A stretch of 64,000 bases of DNA from contig CAVPIM010000017.1 in NCBI GenBank assembly GCA_963704995.1, positions 806,001 through 870,000 of the forward strand. The letters run 5' to 3'. This stretch comes from RYN-230 sp963704995. Lineage in GTDB: Bacteria > Actinomycetota > Actinomycetes > Streptosporangiales > Streptosporangiaceae. Positions within the stretch are counted from its first letter, which is position 1; each line of letters opens with the position of its first letter. Shown here in pieces: positions 45,019 to 53,213 of this stretch. The notes beneath the pieces were generated by a model. That model ran no database searches. It had not been told where the DNA came from and worked only from the letters and a program-made list of their open reading frames with translations. A program made the position numbers and the translations under genes.

Positions 45019-45984
45019 ATGAGATGGTGCCGATCCCCGCGATGGGGCCGGGTCAGCCTGGCGACCACGGCCGCCGTGCTCTGCGCCGGGGTCACGGCGG
45101 CCGCCGGGGTCACCGGGGCCCGGGCCGGCGAGCAGCCTGAGGCCGCCTCGATCGCGGTGAACTGCATCTCCGCCGCGCATCCCGGGCTGGCGGCCCGGAT
45201 AGCCCAGGGTATCCACGCGGCGCTGAGCGGCCGCTCCTCCACGGTCGCGCTGCGCGTCTACGACAAGAGCGAGGACCTGAACTGTTATCTCAACACGAGG
45301 ATGGCTTTCGACTCGGCCAGCGTGGTCAAGGTGATCATCCTCGGCACGCTGCTGCGCGAAACGGAGACCCAGCACCGGCACCTCACCGCCTCCGAGGCGT
45401 ACCTGGCCCGGCTCATGATCACCCAGTCCGACAACAACGCGGCCTCAGCCCTGTGGGCGCACGTGGGCCGCGGGCGGCTGGAGTACTTCCTCGGCCGGGC
45501 CGCCATGAACGAGACCCAGCTCGGGCCGGGCGGCTACTGGGGCCTGACCCAGATCACCGCGCACGATGAACTGCTCTTGATGCAGCTGCTCCAGTACCCG
45601 AACACCGTGCTGGACAACGCCTCGCGGGGATACGCGCTCACTCTGATGGCCCAGGTCATCGCATCCCAGCGCTGGGGAGTCCCGGCCGGCGCGCCCGCCG
45701 ACCTGACCGTGCACGTGAAGAACGGCTGGCTGCCGCTGGCCACCCATGGCTGGCGCATCCACAGCATCGGCTGCTTCACCGGCCATCACCGTGGCTACAG
45801 CATCGTCGTGCTCACCGAGGACAATCCGAGCATGGCGTACGGCGTCACGACCATCCAGCAGGCGGCTGAGGCCATCCACAGCCAGCTCAACCCGGCTGGG
45901 ACCGCATTCCTCCCGGCCTCGGCCCCGGCCCCGTCGTGGGGCCAGCCCGACGAGCAGATCCCGCCGTCCCTCGGCGGCCTGTAG
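45019..45984 (+). CDS. Secreted class A beta-lactamase-like serine hydrolase
   Basis: A 321-residue exported protein. The signal peptide (WGRVSLATTAAVLCAGVTAA) ends at GARAGEQ. The penicillin-recognising motifs are present: SASVVK (SxxK) near residue 99, QSDN (SxN-type) near 137 and VKNGW (KTG-like) near 240. In true class A enzymes the last is KTG or KSG; KNG and the lack of a clear ExxLN omega loop suggest a peptidase-like or non-lactamase enzyme acting on the cell wall. GGTGGGAC precedes ATG 45019. A strong terminator follows 9 bases after the stop. Confidence 0.8.
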   Translation: MRWCRSPRWGRVSLATTAAVLCAGVTAAAGVTGARAGEQPEAASIAVNCISAAHPGLAARIAQGIHAALSGRSSTVALRVYDKSEDLNCYLNTRMAFDSASVVKVIILGTLLRETETQHRHLTASEAYLARLMITQSDNNAASALWAHVGRGRLEYFLGRAAMNETQLGPGGYWGLTQITAHDELLLMQLLQYPNTVLDNASRGYALTLMAQVIASQRWGVPAGAPADLTVHVKNGWLPLATHGWRIHSIGCFTGHHRGYSIVVLTEDNPSMAYGVTTIQQAAEAIHSQLNPAGTAFLPASAPAPSWGQPDEQIPPSLGGL

Positions 45985-45992
45985 CCAGCGCC

Positions 45993-46028
45993 GCGCCGCT
46001 CCGGGCGGGAGACCGCCCGGAGCGGCGC
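45993..46028. terminator. Strong terminator hairpin after serine hydrolase
   Basis: A perfect 16-base stem (GCGCCGCTCCGGGCGG and its complement) with a GAGA tetraloop starts 9 bases after the stop codon. Three Ts (AAAGTTTCT) follow a few bases later. Confidence 0.85.
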
Positions 46029-46126
46029 CGGAAAGTTTCTGCCGAACCGGTGGAACCGGGGCGGCGGCGCCGCACGTCTAAGGGAGTGCCTCTTCCCACC
46101 TGGGGCGCATGGTGAATGGTTGCCCG

Positions 46127-46163
46127 CATGGCCCGGCAAGCAGCGCACAGTTGCCGGGCCGTG
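46127..46163. terminator. Terminator hairpin after carbonic anhydrase-like gene
   Basis: GGCCCGGCAA and TTGCCGGGCC form a perfect 10-base stem, extended to 13 with one G-T pair, around an 11-base loop. It lies 26 bases past the leftward stop codon at 46189. Confidence 0.7.
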
Positions 46164-46188
46164 CGGGCGACGCCGTCGACGCCGCTGA

Positions 46189-46752
46189 TTACTCCCGGGC
46201 GCCCGGTCCGGGCGCGCTGACCGGGGGCCGGTCCAGCCGGCGCAGGCCAGTGCGGTGCCGCTCAGCCAGGTCCAGGTAGGTCTGGACCGCGTACTTGATC
46301 CATGACTGCTGGCGCAGGCCCGCCCCGGCCCGGATGGAAGCAGGCACCCCGAGCGCGAGGGCCCCGGGCGGGACGGTCATGTCCTCCAGGACCAGCGCGG
46401 CCGCCGCGACGACCGCCCCCGCGGCCACCCGGGCGCGGTTGAGGACCAGCGAGCCCGAGCCGATCAGGCAGCCGTCCTCCACCACGCATCCCTCCAGGTG
46501 CGCGCGGTGCCCGACGACACAGTCCGCGCCGATGACCGTGGGGTGCTCCTCGGTCGTGTGCACGATCGTGCCGTCCTGGACCGACGTCCGCTCCCCCACC
46601 TTGATCAGGCCATGGTCCCCGCGCAGTACCGCTCCCGGCCACACCGACGAGCCGGCGGCGAGCTCGACCGCGCCGATCACCACGGCGTCCGGGTGAACGA
46701 AAGCCTGCGGGTCGATGGCGGGTGCGGCGTAGTCGAGCGCGTAGATCGGCAC
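46189..46752 (-). CDS. Gamma-carbonic anhydrase family protein
   Basis: A 187-residue left-handed beta-helix protein with hexapeptide repeats: SSVWPGAVLRGDHGLIKVGE, then RTSVQDGTIVHTTEEHPTVI and VVGHRAHLEGCVVEDGCLIG. The His residues in IVHTT, GHRAH and the nearby AHLEG match the three metal ligands of the gamma-CA/YrdA group, and Gln in SVQDG is the usual active-site residue. The family catalyses CO2 hydration or an acyl-type reaction; many bacterial members have no shown activity. GTG 46752 has GGAAGTGA upstream. It is divergent from the PHA genes. Confidence 0.9.
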   Translation of the reverse strand: MPIYALDYAAPAIDPQAFVHPDAVVIGAVELAAGSSVWPGAVLRGDHGLIKVGERTSVQDGTIVHTTEEHPTVIGADCVVGHRAHLEGCVVEDGCLIGSGSLVLNRARVAAGAVVAAAALVLEDMTVPPGALALGVPASIRAGAGLRQQSWIKYAVQTYLDLAERHRTGLRRLDRPPVSAPGPGARE

Positions 46753-47323
46753 AGCATCACTTCCCAGAGCGTGTGTGTGGCCCGTCCCGGTGCGGCCACA
46801 TGTCCCGTTCCCACTAATGCGGCATATTGCCCGAAACCAGGATTACATGGGCATCAGGGATCAGCACCGGCTCTCACCGCAGAAGTTGATCAGCTCACCG
46901 GCGGTAACCACCGTGCCCCAGCAGCCGCTACGGGCCGGGCTCCCTGTCCAGTGCCTGACGCCGCGCGGCTGCGGGCCAAACGTCAGTTGCGCGGCGGACT
47001 TCTGTCACCACTTCGCGGGCCGCAACCGATTGTCCCCTTTTAAAAGTTTTCAGCCGAGGTTACGCGGTGATACGAAAGAAGAAACCCGGATGGCGATAAC
47101 GGGCAGAAACCGATCTTGCACACGGCTGATCACGAGGGACATCAATGCCACTGGAATACGGCCGGATGATCATTATGCCGCCAGCCGCCTGCCGGTCCGG
47201 GCGTTCCAGGAATTGCGTCTCATTTCTGTACACGCCGCGGCCCGCGGTCCGGCCCGGGCCCGAATAGGCCCCCGGACGGCCGCCGCAATCCCGCTGATTC
47301 TACCCCGACCCAAGGATACGATT
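46753..47323. other. 571-bp leader/promoter region of the PHA genes
   Basis: No gene is recognised. An AT-rich core at 47030-47055 contains the palindrome CTTTTAAAAG (47037-47046) and is the likely promoter zone for phaB and for the divergent gene. A start codon at 47090 is in frame with phaB and would add 78 residues, but it lacks family homology and a good ribosome site. Confidence 0.4.
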
Positions 47324-48149
47324 ATGACTGCTACGCACCACCAGTCCCACGACACCCGGGCGGGCCAGCTGGCTGGCCGGGTCGCCCTGGTGACCGGCGG
47401 CACCGCCGGCATCGGTGGCGCCATCTCGCAAAGCCTGGCCGCGGACGGCGCGGCCATCGCGGCCGGTTACTGGCACAGCCCGGAACGGGCCAGGAAGTTC
47501 CAGGCCGCGGCGTCCGCCGAGTTTCCTCAGGTGCGGATCACCCTGCACGAGGGCAACATCGGGGTGGCCGATGACTGCCGGCGGGTGGTGCGCGAGGTCA
47601 TCGAGCAGCACGGCCGGCTCGATATCCTGGTCAACAACGCCGGCATCACGATCGACCGGACTGTGGCCAAGATGACCGACGAGGACTGGCTCCGGGTCAT
47701 CTCCGTCAATCTCTCCGGGGCCTTCTTCATGGCCCAGGCGGCGCTGGATCACATGATCGAGCGGGGCACCGGGCGGATCATCAGCGTGTCGTCGGTCATC
47801 GGCGAGACCGGCGGAGATCGGCCAGTCCAACTACGCGGCGTCCAAGGCAGGCCTGTTCGGCCTGACCAAGTCGCTGGCCAAGGAAGCGATCTTCCATCTC
47901 GGCCGGGCCGAGCAGCCGGTGGACGACCCCATCGGGCTCACCGTGAACGCTGTTACCCCGGGCTTCATCGAGACCGACATGGTCGCCAGCATCCCGGAGC
48001 GGGTCATGGAGCGGATCCGCAAGCAGATCCCGGTCGGCCGGCTCGGCCGCCCCGAGGAGATCGCACGGGTGGTCGCCTTCCTGGCGGCCGACGAGTCCGC
48101 GTACGTGACCGGCCAGGTCTGGTCGGTCAACGGCGGCCTGGACATGTGA
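47324..48149 (+). CDS. phaB: Acetoacetyl-CoA reductase (PHA synthesis), one frame break
   Basis: About 274 residues after joining frames near 47815. It is an SDR enzyme: VALVTGGTAGIGGAISQSLA (cofactor), ILVNNAGITIDRTVAKM, GRIISVSSVIGETG with catalytic Ser, and after the break IGQSNYAASKAGLFGLTKSL with Tyr and Lys. The SNYAASKAG and final VTGQVWSVNGGLDM patterns fit PhaB. It reduces acetoacetyl-CoA to 3-hydroxybutyryl-CoA with NADPH. An insertion relative to standard PhaB (FHLGRAEQPVDDPIGL) lies before VNAVTPGFIETDM. AAGGA precedes ATG 47324. It is followed after 10 bases by phaA, giving a phaBAC operon. Confidence 0.85.
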
Positions 48150-48159
48150 GAGGGCAACT

Positions 48160-49350
48160 ATGAGCCAGCAACCAGAGGTCCAGGTCCTGTCCGCCGTGCG
48201 CACCGGCATCGCCAAGTTCGGCGGCGGGCTGGCCAGCGTGCCGCCCTGCGATCTCGCCGCGACCGTGATCCGTGACGCGGTGCAGCGAGCCGGGGTACGC
48301 CCGGAGGATGTCGGGCACGTCGTGTTCGGCAACGTGATCCACACCGAGGCCCGGGACATGTACCTGGCCCGGGTGGCCGCGGTCAACGGCGGGCTGCCGG
48401 TCGGCACCCCGGCGCTTACCGTGAACCGGCTGTGCGGCAGCGGGCTCCAGGCCATCGTCTCGGCGGCGCAGGCCCTGCTGCTCGGCGACGCCGATGTGGC
48501 CGTGGCCGGCGGCGCGGAGTCGATGAGCCGGGGCCAGTACTGGCTGCCCGACATGCGGTGGGGACGGCGGATGCAGGACGCGGTGGTGGTGGACGCCATG
48601 GTCGGCGCCCTCACCGACCCGTTCGACCAGTGTCACATGGGTGTCACCGCGGAGAACGTCGCGGCCGAGTACGGGGTGTCCCGCGCCGACCAGGACGCGC
48701 TGGCCGCCGAGAGCCACCGACGCGCCGCCAGCGCCACCGAGCAGGGGTACTTCACCGGGCAGATCACGCCGGTCCAGGTGCCGGGCCGCAAGGGCGCCAC
48801 CACCACGTTCGCCGCTGATGAGCACATCCGCCCGGGAGTCGAACCGGCGGACCTGGCCAGGCTGCGGCCGGCCTTCGACGGCAAGGGCACCGTGACGGCG
48901 GGGAATGCGTCCGGCGTGAACGACGCGGCCGCCGCGGTGGTGCTGGCCACCAGCGACTACGCAGCCGAGCACGGCCTGCGGCCGCTGGGCCGCCTGGTCG
49001 CTTACAGCCACGCCGGGGTCGAGCCGCGGATCATGGGCATCGGCCCGGTGCCCGCGGTGCGCAAGGTGCTCGACCGGACTGGCCTTAAAGTCGACGACAT
49101 CGACCTGTTCGAGGTTAACGAGGCGTTCGCGGCTCAGGCCCTGGCCGTGGTGCGCGAGCTCGGGCTGCCACCCGAGCGCACCAACCCCAACGGCAGCGGG
49201 ATCTCACTCGGCCACCCCATCGCGGCCACCGGTGCGATCCTGGCCGTCAAGGCGCTGCATGAACTGCAGCGGACCGGTGGCCGGTACGCCCTGATCACCA
49301 TGTGCATCGGCGGCGGGCAGGGCATCGCGGCCATTTTCGAGCGGGCCTAG
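48160..49350 (+). CDS. phaA: Acetyl-CoA C-acetyltransferase (beta-ketothiolase)
   Basis: A 396-residue thiolase. The acyl-accepting Cys is in ALTVNRLCGSGLQAIVSAAQ near residue 91, GHPIAATGA near 351 supplies the His, and CIGGGQGIA near 382 the second Cys. NEAFAAQALAV is also typical. It condenses two acetyl-CoA to acetoacetyl-CoA, the first step of PHB synthesis. It lies between phaB and phaC, 10 and 47 bases from each, in one operon. The sequence is intact. Confidence 0.93.
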   Translation: MSQQPEVQVLSAVRTGIAKFGGGLASVPPCDLAATVIRDAVQRAGVRPEDVGHVVFGNVIHTEARDMYLARVAAVNGGLPVGTPALTVNRLCGSGLQAIVSAAQALLLGDADVAVAGGAESMSRGQYWLPDMRWGRRMQDAVVVDAMVGALTDPFDQCHMGVTAENVAAEYGVSRADQDALAAESHRRAASATEQGYFTGQITPVQVPGRKGATTTFAADEHIRPGVEPADLARLRPAFDGKGTVTAGNASGVNDAAAAVVLATSDYAAEHGLRPLGRLVAYSHAGVEPRIMGIGPVPAVRKVLDRTGLKVDDIDLFEVNEAFAAQALAVVRELGLPPERTNPNGSGISLGHPIAATGAILAVKALHELQRTGGRYALITMCIGGGQGIAAIFERA

Positions 49351-49397
49351 CCCCACGAGGGCCCGGTCCATGTCAGTCATCCCCCAGGAGGTGCCCA

Positions 49398-51108
49398 GTG
49401 TCCGACATCGACATCGCGTGGCAAGCGGCGCAGGACGCGGCCCAGGCGCTCGCCCCTGAAGCCGAGCTCGTCGCCGATCTCGACATGGCGGGCTTCGGCG
49501 GCTCGCTGCTCACGGTGCTCAACCGGGCGCTGGAGCACCCGGCCACCCTGACCGAGGCCAGCCTGCGGCTGACGGCCAACCTGGCCCGGGCCACCCAGTT
49601 CGCGGCGGCCAAGGCCCTGGGATCGAGCACCCCGCCGCCCATCGAGCCGGAACGCGACAAGCGGTTCGCCGACGCCACCTGGGAGGACAACCCGGCCTTC
49701 GCGGCGCTGCGCCAGGCTTACCTGGCGACCAGGCAGTTCACCAGCGAGGTGCTCGACGCTGGCCGGGGCGACCCGGTCAGCGACGGGAAGGCCCAGCTGG
49801 CCGCCGGGTTCCTGCTCGACGCGTTCAGCCCGACCAACTTCCTGCTGACCAACCCGGCCGCGCTGAAGCGGGCGTTCGAAACGGGCGGCGGGAGCCTGGT
49901 GGCCGGCACCCGGAACTTCCTCGATGACCTGGCGCACAACAACGGGCGGCCCCGGCAGGTGGACTCCAGCCCGTTCCACCTGGGCGAGAACCTGGCCGCC
50001 ACCCCAGGCCAGGTGGTCTACTCCAGCGAGCTGATGGAACTCATCCAGTACGCCCCGCAGACCCCGCAGGTCCGGTCCATCCCGATGCTGGCCAGCCCGC
50101 CATGGATCAACAAGTACTACATCATGGACCTGGCGCCCGGCCGCAGCTTCATCGAGTGGGCCGTGCAGCACGGGCATACGGTCTTCGCCATCTCCTACCG
50201 CAACCCCGGGGCGGAGATGCGCGGGATCACGCTGGACGACTACCTCATCGGCGGGCCGAAGGAGGCCCTCGACGTGATCTCGGACATCACCGGCTCACCC
50301 AAGATCAACATTACCGGGCTCTGCCTGGGCGGCGCGCTGACCGCCATGCTGGCCTCCTACCTGGTCCAGATCGGGGATGACCGGATCAACTCCATCGCGC
50401 TGCTGAACACCATGCTCGACTACAGCGAGCCGGGCGTGCTGGGCGTGTTCACCGACCAGCCGACCATCGCCAAGCTGGAGCGGCAGATGCAGGCCGAGGG
50501 CGTCCTGGAGGGCTCGCAGATGGCGGGCACCTTCGACATGCTCCGGGCCAACGACCTCATCTTCAACTACGTCGTGTCCAACTGGCTGATGGGCAAGCAG
50601 CCGCCCGCGTTCGACATCCTGGCCTGGAACGGTGACAGCACCCGGATGCCCGCCGCCATGCACTCCTTCTACCTTCGCTCGCTGTACGTCCGCAACGAGC
50701 TGGCCAAGGGTGAGCTGGAACTGGCCGGCCAGCGGCTGTCGCTGGGCGATGTGAAGAGCGACACCTACGTGGTGGGCGCGGTCAACGACCACATCGTGCC
50801 CTGGACGACGTCGTACAAGGCGACCCGGCTGCTCGGCGGCCACGTGCGCTACGTGCTGACCAGCGGCGGGCATGTGGCTGGCATAGTCAATCCTCCCGGG
50901 CCGAAGGCCTGGCACATCAGCCGGCGAGGACTACCCGCCCACCGCGGAGGCGTGGCGGTCAGCCGCGGCGCGCAAGGACGGCTCGTGGTGGGAGGACTGG
51001 GCCGGCTGGGCCGAGTCCCGGGCCGGCGACCTGGTCAAGCCGCCCCGGATGGGCAGCCGCCGCCATCCCCCGCTCGGCGACGCGCCTGGCCAGTACGTCC
51101 GCGGCTGA
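49398..51108 (+). CDS. phaC: Class I-type PHA synthase, one frame break
   Basis: About 569 residues, the usual class I length, after joining frames near 50920. The lipase-like box ITGLCLGGALTAMLASYL holds the catalytic Cys near residue 309; Asp lies in VGAVNDHIVPWTTSYK and His in SGGHVAGIVNPPG. After the break the C-terminus reads GEDYPPTAEAWRSAAARKDG and SWWEDWAGWAESRAG, characteristic of PhaC. It polymerises (R)-3-hydroxyacyl-CoA on the granule surface. GTG 49398 has AGGAGG upstream. It ends the phaBAC operon, with a phasin gene 150 bases further on. Confidence 0.9.
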
Positions 51109-51168
51109 GGGCCGGACTGTGAGCCAGTAGACACCGCTCTTGCTTGGCAAACCGCGCACTCTGCATGA

Positions 51169-51183
51169 TATAGTAAGCATAGA
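51169..51183. promoter_or_regulatory. 15-base element before phasin gene (copy 1)
   Basis: TATAGTAAGCATAGA, 78 bases before the phasin start. The first six bases, TATAGT, also fit a -10 box with TTGGCA at 51145-51150 as a loose -35. An exact copy in the other orientation lies after the phasin gene, before the HTH regulator, so a shared regulator site is likely. Confidence 0.65.
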
Positions 51184-51260
51184 AGCGCGGAGGAAGAACC
51201 CTCGGAGCGAGGAACCCGGAGCCAAGCGCCCCGGAGCGAAAGACATCTAGGGAGAGCATC

Positions 51261-51581
51261 ATGGCCGAGACCCGCACCACCAGCCAGGAAGTCCAGAGCG
51301 AGATTCTGGACACCGTCCGCAAGAGCCAGGAGGCCATGGTGGACGCGATCAAGCGCTGGGCCGAGACGATCCAGTCGATCACCCCGTCCATCCCCGTCCC
51401 CAACCTGCCGTACGCCGACAAGCTGCCCAAGCCCGAGGAGTTCGTGGCCAACGCGTACGACTTCGCCGAGCAGCTGCTGGCCAGCCAGCGCACGTTCGCT
51501 GAGAGCGTGCTCCAGGCCACCAAGCCGCTGACCGCCGGCAAGAACGGGACTGCGCCGAAGGCCAGCGCCGCTGCCAGGTGA
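51261..51581 (+). CDS. Phasin-like PHA granule protein
   Basis: A 106-residue protein. The N-terminal half is an amphipathic helix (SEILDTVRKSQEAMVDAIKR, then WAETIQSITPSI), a Pro-rich turn follows (PVPNLPYADKLPKPEEFVAN) and a second helix (FAEQLLASQRTFAESVLQAT) leads to an Ala/Lys-rich tail. This matches the small actinobacterial phasin type. Phasins coat PHA granules and control their size. AGGGAGAG precedes ATG 51261. It has its own promoter element and a strong terminator, so it is a separate transcription unit from phaBAC and can be expressed at high level. Confidence 0.8.
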   Translation: MAETRTTSQEVQSEILDTVRKSQEAMVDAIKRWAETIQSITPSIPVPNLPYADKLPKPEEFVANAYDFAEQLLASQRTFAESVLQATKPLTAGKNGTAPKASAAAR

Positions 51582-51598
51582 CCTGACCTTGCCTGACC

Positions 51599-51634
51599 CC
51601 GCGCGGCGCCCCGGATATCCGGGGCGCCGCGCGG
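51599..51634. terminator. 36-base perfect palindrome, phasin terminator
   Basis: CCGCGCGGCGCCCCGGAT (51599-51616) is followed directly by its exact reverse complement (51617-51634), 17 bases after the phasin stop. The minimal loop makes a very stable hairpin, likely the transcription end of the phasin gene. It directly abuts the second 15-base element. Confidence 0.8.
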
Positions 51635-51635
51635 A

Positions 51636-51650
51636 TCTATGCTTACTATA
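51636..51650. promoter_or_regulatory. 15-base element before HTH regulator (copy 2, inverted)
   Basis: The exact reverse complement of the element at 51169-51183. On this strand it overlaps ACTATAGT, and TATAGT at 51647-51652 is a plausible -10 box for the HTH gene that starts at 51716. The regulator probably represses both itself and the phasin through these two sites. Confidence 0.65.
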
Positions 51651-51715
51651 GTTAGCAGTACCAAGCGCGCCGCCCGGGCGATCAGGCGACGCCGTCTGCG
51701 GTTCAGGAGGTCCTC

Positions 51716-52114
51716 GTGCCAGAACCCTGGGACACCCAGCGGGAGGCCCTGGGCGCGTTCATCCGCACCCAGCGCAAGCTGGCCAACCTGTCCCTGCGCC
51801 AGCTGGCCGAGATGACCAGCCTCTCCAATCCTTACCTGAGCCAGGTCGAGCGCGGCCTGCACCAGCCGTCGGTGCGGGTGCTCAAGCTGATCTCCGACGC
51901 GCTGAACGTCTCGGCGGAATCCCTGCTCGCCCAGGCCGGGCTGCTGGACGGCGACCGCCCGGGTGCCTCGGCAGGTCCTGGCCAGGCCAGCGCCGGCCAC
52001 CCGGCTGCTCCCGGGGCCGGCGCGGAAGCAGCTATCCTCGCTGATCAGCGCCTCACCGATGACCAGAAGAACGCCCTGATCACCGTGTACCGGAGTATGC
52101 TGCGCACGGATTAA
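51716..52114 (+). CDS. XRE-type HTH regulator of the PHA locus
   Basis: A 132-residue protein. The HTH occupies about residues 12-68 (FIRTQRKLANLSLRQLAEMT, then NPYLSQVERGLHQPSVRVLK). A Gly/Ala/Pro-rich linker leads to a short C-terminal helix (LTDDQKNALITVYRSMLRTD). Placement directly after the phasin and the shared 15-base elements make it a candidate autoregulated repressor of granule protein genes, in the role PhaR has in proteobacteria but from a different family. AGGAGG precedes GTG 51716. Confidence 0.85.
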   Translation: MPEPWDTQREALGAFIRTQRKLANLSLRQLAEMTSLSNPYLSQVERGLHQPSVRVLKLISDALNVSAESLLAQAGLLDGDRPGASAGPGQASAGHPAAPGAGAEAAILADQRLTDDQKNALITVYRSMLRTD

Positions 52115-52239
52115 GTGCTTTGGCGGCGCCCGCCGGGAGTGACACGGAATCGAGCGCATTATCGCTTTCCTGGCTGTCGGCGTAACCAAGAAGTTACTTA
52201 TATCTCGCTCTCCGGCCAGCACGGGGAGCCGGTCATGTC

Positions 52240-52245
52240 TATAAT
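52240..52245 (+). promoter_or_regulatory. Consensus -10 box placed for a leaderless mRNA
   Basis: TATAAT ends 6 bases before ATG 52252, so a normal start point would fall on or next to the A of the start codon. No ribosome site lies upstream. No good -35 box is seen. Confidence 0.55.
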
Positions 52246-52251
52246 TCCTAT

Positions 52252-53172
52252 ATGGTTACAGGGGAATCTCGCTTGCCTATGCTGCTGCCGCGCCCGGAAG
52301 AGTCAGAGCTGGCCATCGCGCCTCCCGTAGCCGAGCCCGGGTACTGGGCCGGCGCGTCGAGCGCGGTCGTGGGGGACGACGCTATCTATCTCGCCTACCG
52401 GATGCGCCGCCCGGTGGGCCGCGGCCGCGGTTACGGCGTCAGCGTGGCCCGGTCCGAGGACGGCGTCCACTTCGAGCCGCTGCTCACCATCGGGCGCGAG
52501 CTGGTCGGCACCGAGTCGCTTGAGCGGCCCTCCCTGGTGCGCTCCGAGACGGGCGCCTGGCGGCTGTACCTGAGCTGTGCCACGCCGGGCACCAAGCACT
52601 GGCGGGTGGAACTGGTCGAGGCCGCCCACCCCAGCGAGTTCGACGCTCTGAACAGCCAGGTCGTGCTGCCCGGAGACGTCAAGACCGGGGTCAAGGACCC
52701 GGTGATCACCCACCGCGACGGGCTCTGGCAGCTGTGGGCGTCGTGCCACCCGCTGGCCGATCCCGACGAGGCCGACCAGATGGTCACCGACTACGCCACC
52801 AGCCTCGACGGCAAGGAGTGGACCTGGCATGGGACCGCGCTGAACGGCCGGCCGGGCTACTGGGACTCCCGGGGCGCCCGGGTGACCGCGGTCATGTACA
52901 CCGGCGCCACGATCGTCGCGTACTACGACGGCCGGGCCAGCGCCGCCGAGAACTACGAGGAGCGCACCGGCATCGCCACCGGGACCGAGCCCACCGCGCT
53001 CACCCCCATCGGGGATGCGCCCTCCGCCGAGTCGCCCTACGCGGGCCGGGGCCTGCGTTACCTGGACATCCTGCCGCTCGGCGACGGCAGCTACCGGCTG
53101 TACTACGAGATGACCCGGCCGGACGGCTCACACGAGCTGCGCACCGAGTTGCGGGCGGGGCTGGACGCGTAA
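52252..53172 (+). CDS. Five-bladed beta-propeller glycosidase-like protein (GH43/130-like)
   Basis: A 306-residue protein with beta-propeller repeats: YWAGASSAVVGDDAIYLAYR, GYGVSVARSEDGVHFEPLLT, SLVRSETGAWRLYLSCATPG, VKDPVITHRDGLWQLWASCH and YLDILPLGDGSYRLYYEMTR. The SxDGxxF and RPSLVR-type motifs resemble glycoside hydrolase families 43/62/130, which act on arabinosides or mannosides. Which acidic residues are catalytic is not settled here. No signal peptide, so cytoplasmic. ATG 52252 is used because of the -10 box positioned for a leaderless message; ATG 52279 is an alternative. It is convergent with the sulfotransferase gene across a terminator. Confidence 0.7.
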   Translation: MVTGESRLPMLLPRPEESELAIAPPVAEPGYWAGASSAVVGDDAIYLAYRMRRPVGRGRGYGVSVARSEDGVHFEPLLTIGRELVGTESLERPSLVRSETGAWRLYLSCATPGTKHWRVELVEAAHPSEFDALNSQVVLPGDVKTGVKDPVITHRDGLWQLWASCHPLADPDEADQMVTDYATSLDGKEWTWHGTALNGRPGYWDSRGARVTAVMYTGATIVAYYDGRASAAENYEERTGIATGTEPTALTPIGDAPSAESPYAGRGLRYLDILPLGDGSYRLYYEMTRPDGSHELRTELRAGLDA

Positions 53173-53198
53173 GCCTGGCCCCGTCCGGCTTACGCGTC
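53164..53198. terminator. Bidirectional terminator between convergent genes
   Basis: GACGCGTAAGCC and GGCTTACGCGTC form a perfect 12-base stem with an 11-base loop. The left arm contains the stop codon of the glycosidase-like gene, and the sulfotransferase stop lies 15 bases to the right. Confidence 0.75.
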
Positions 53199-53213
53199 GG
53201 CCACCCCGGGCCG

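Noticed and set aside
46775..47323. Long N-terminal extension of phaB in the same frame
   Set aside because: PhaB homology begins at the ATG at 47324, which has a good ribosome site; the extension looks like leader sequence.
51599..51634. 36-base palindrome as an operator
   Set aside because: GC-rich, directly after the phasin stop codon and almost without a loop; a terminator is the simpler reading.
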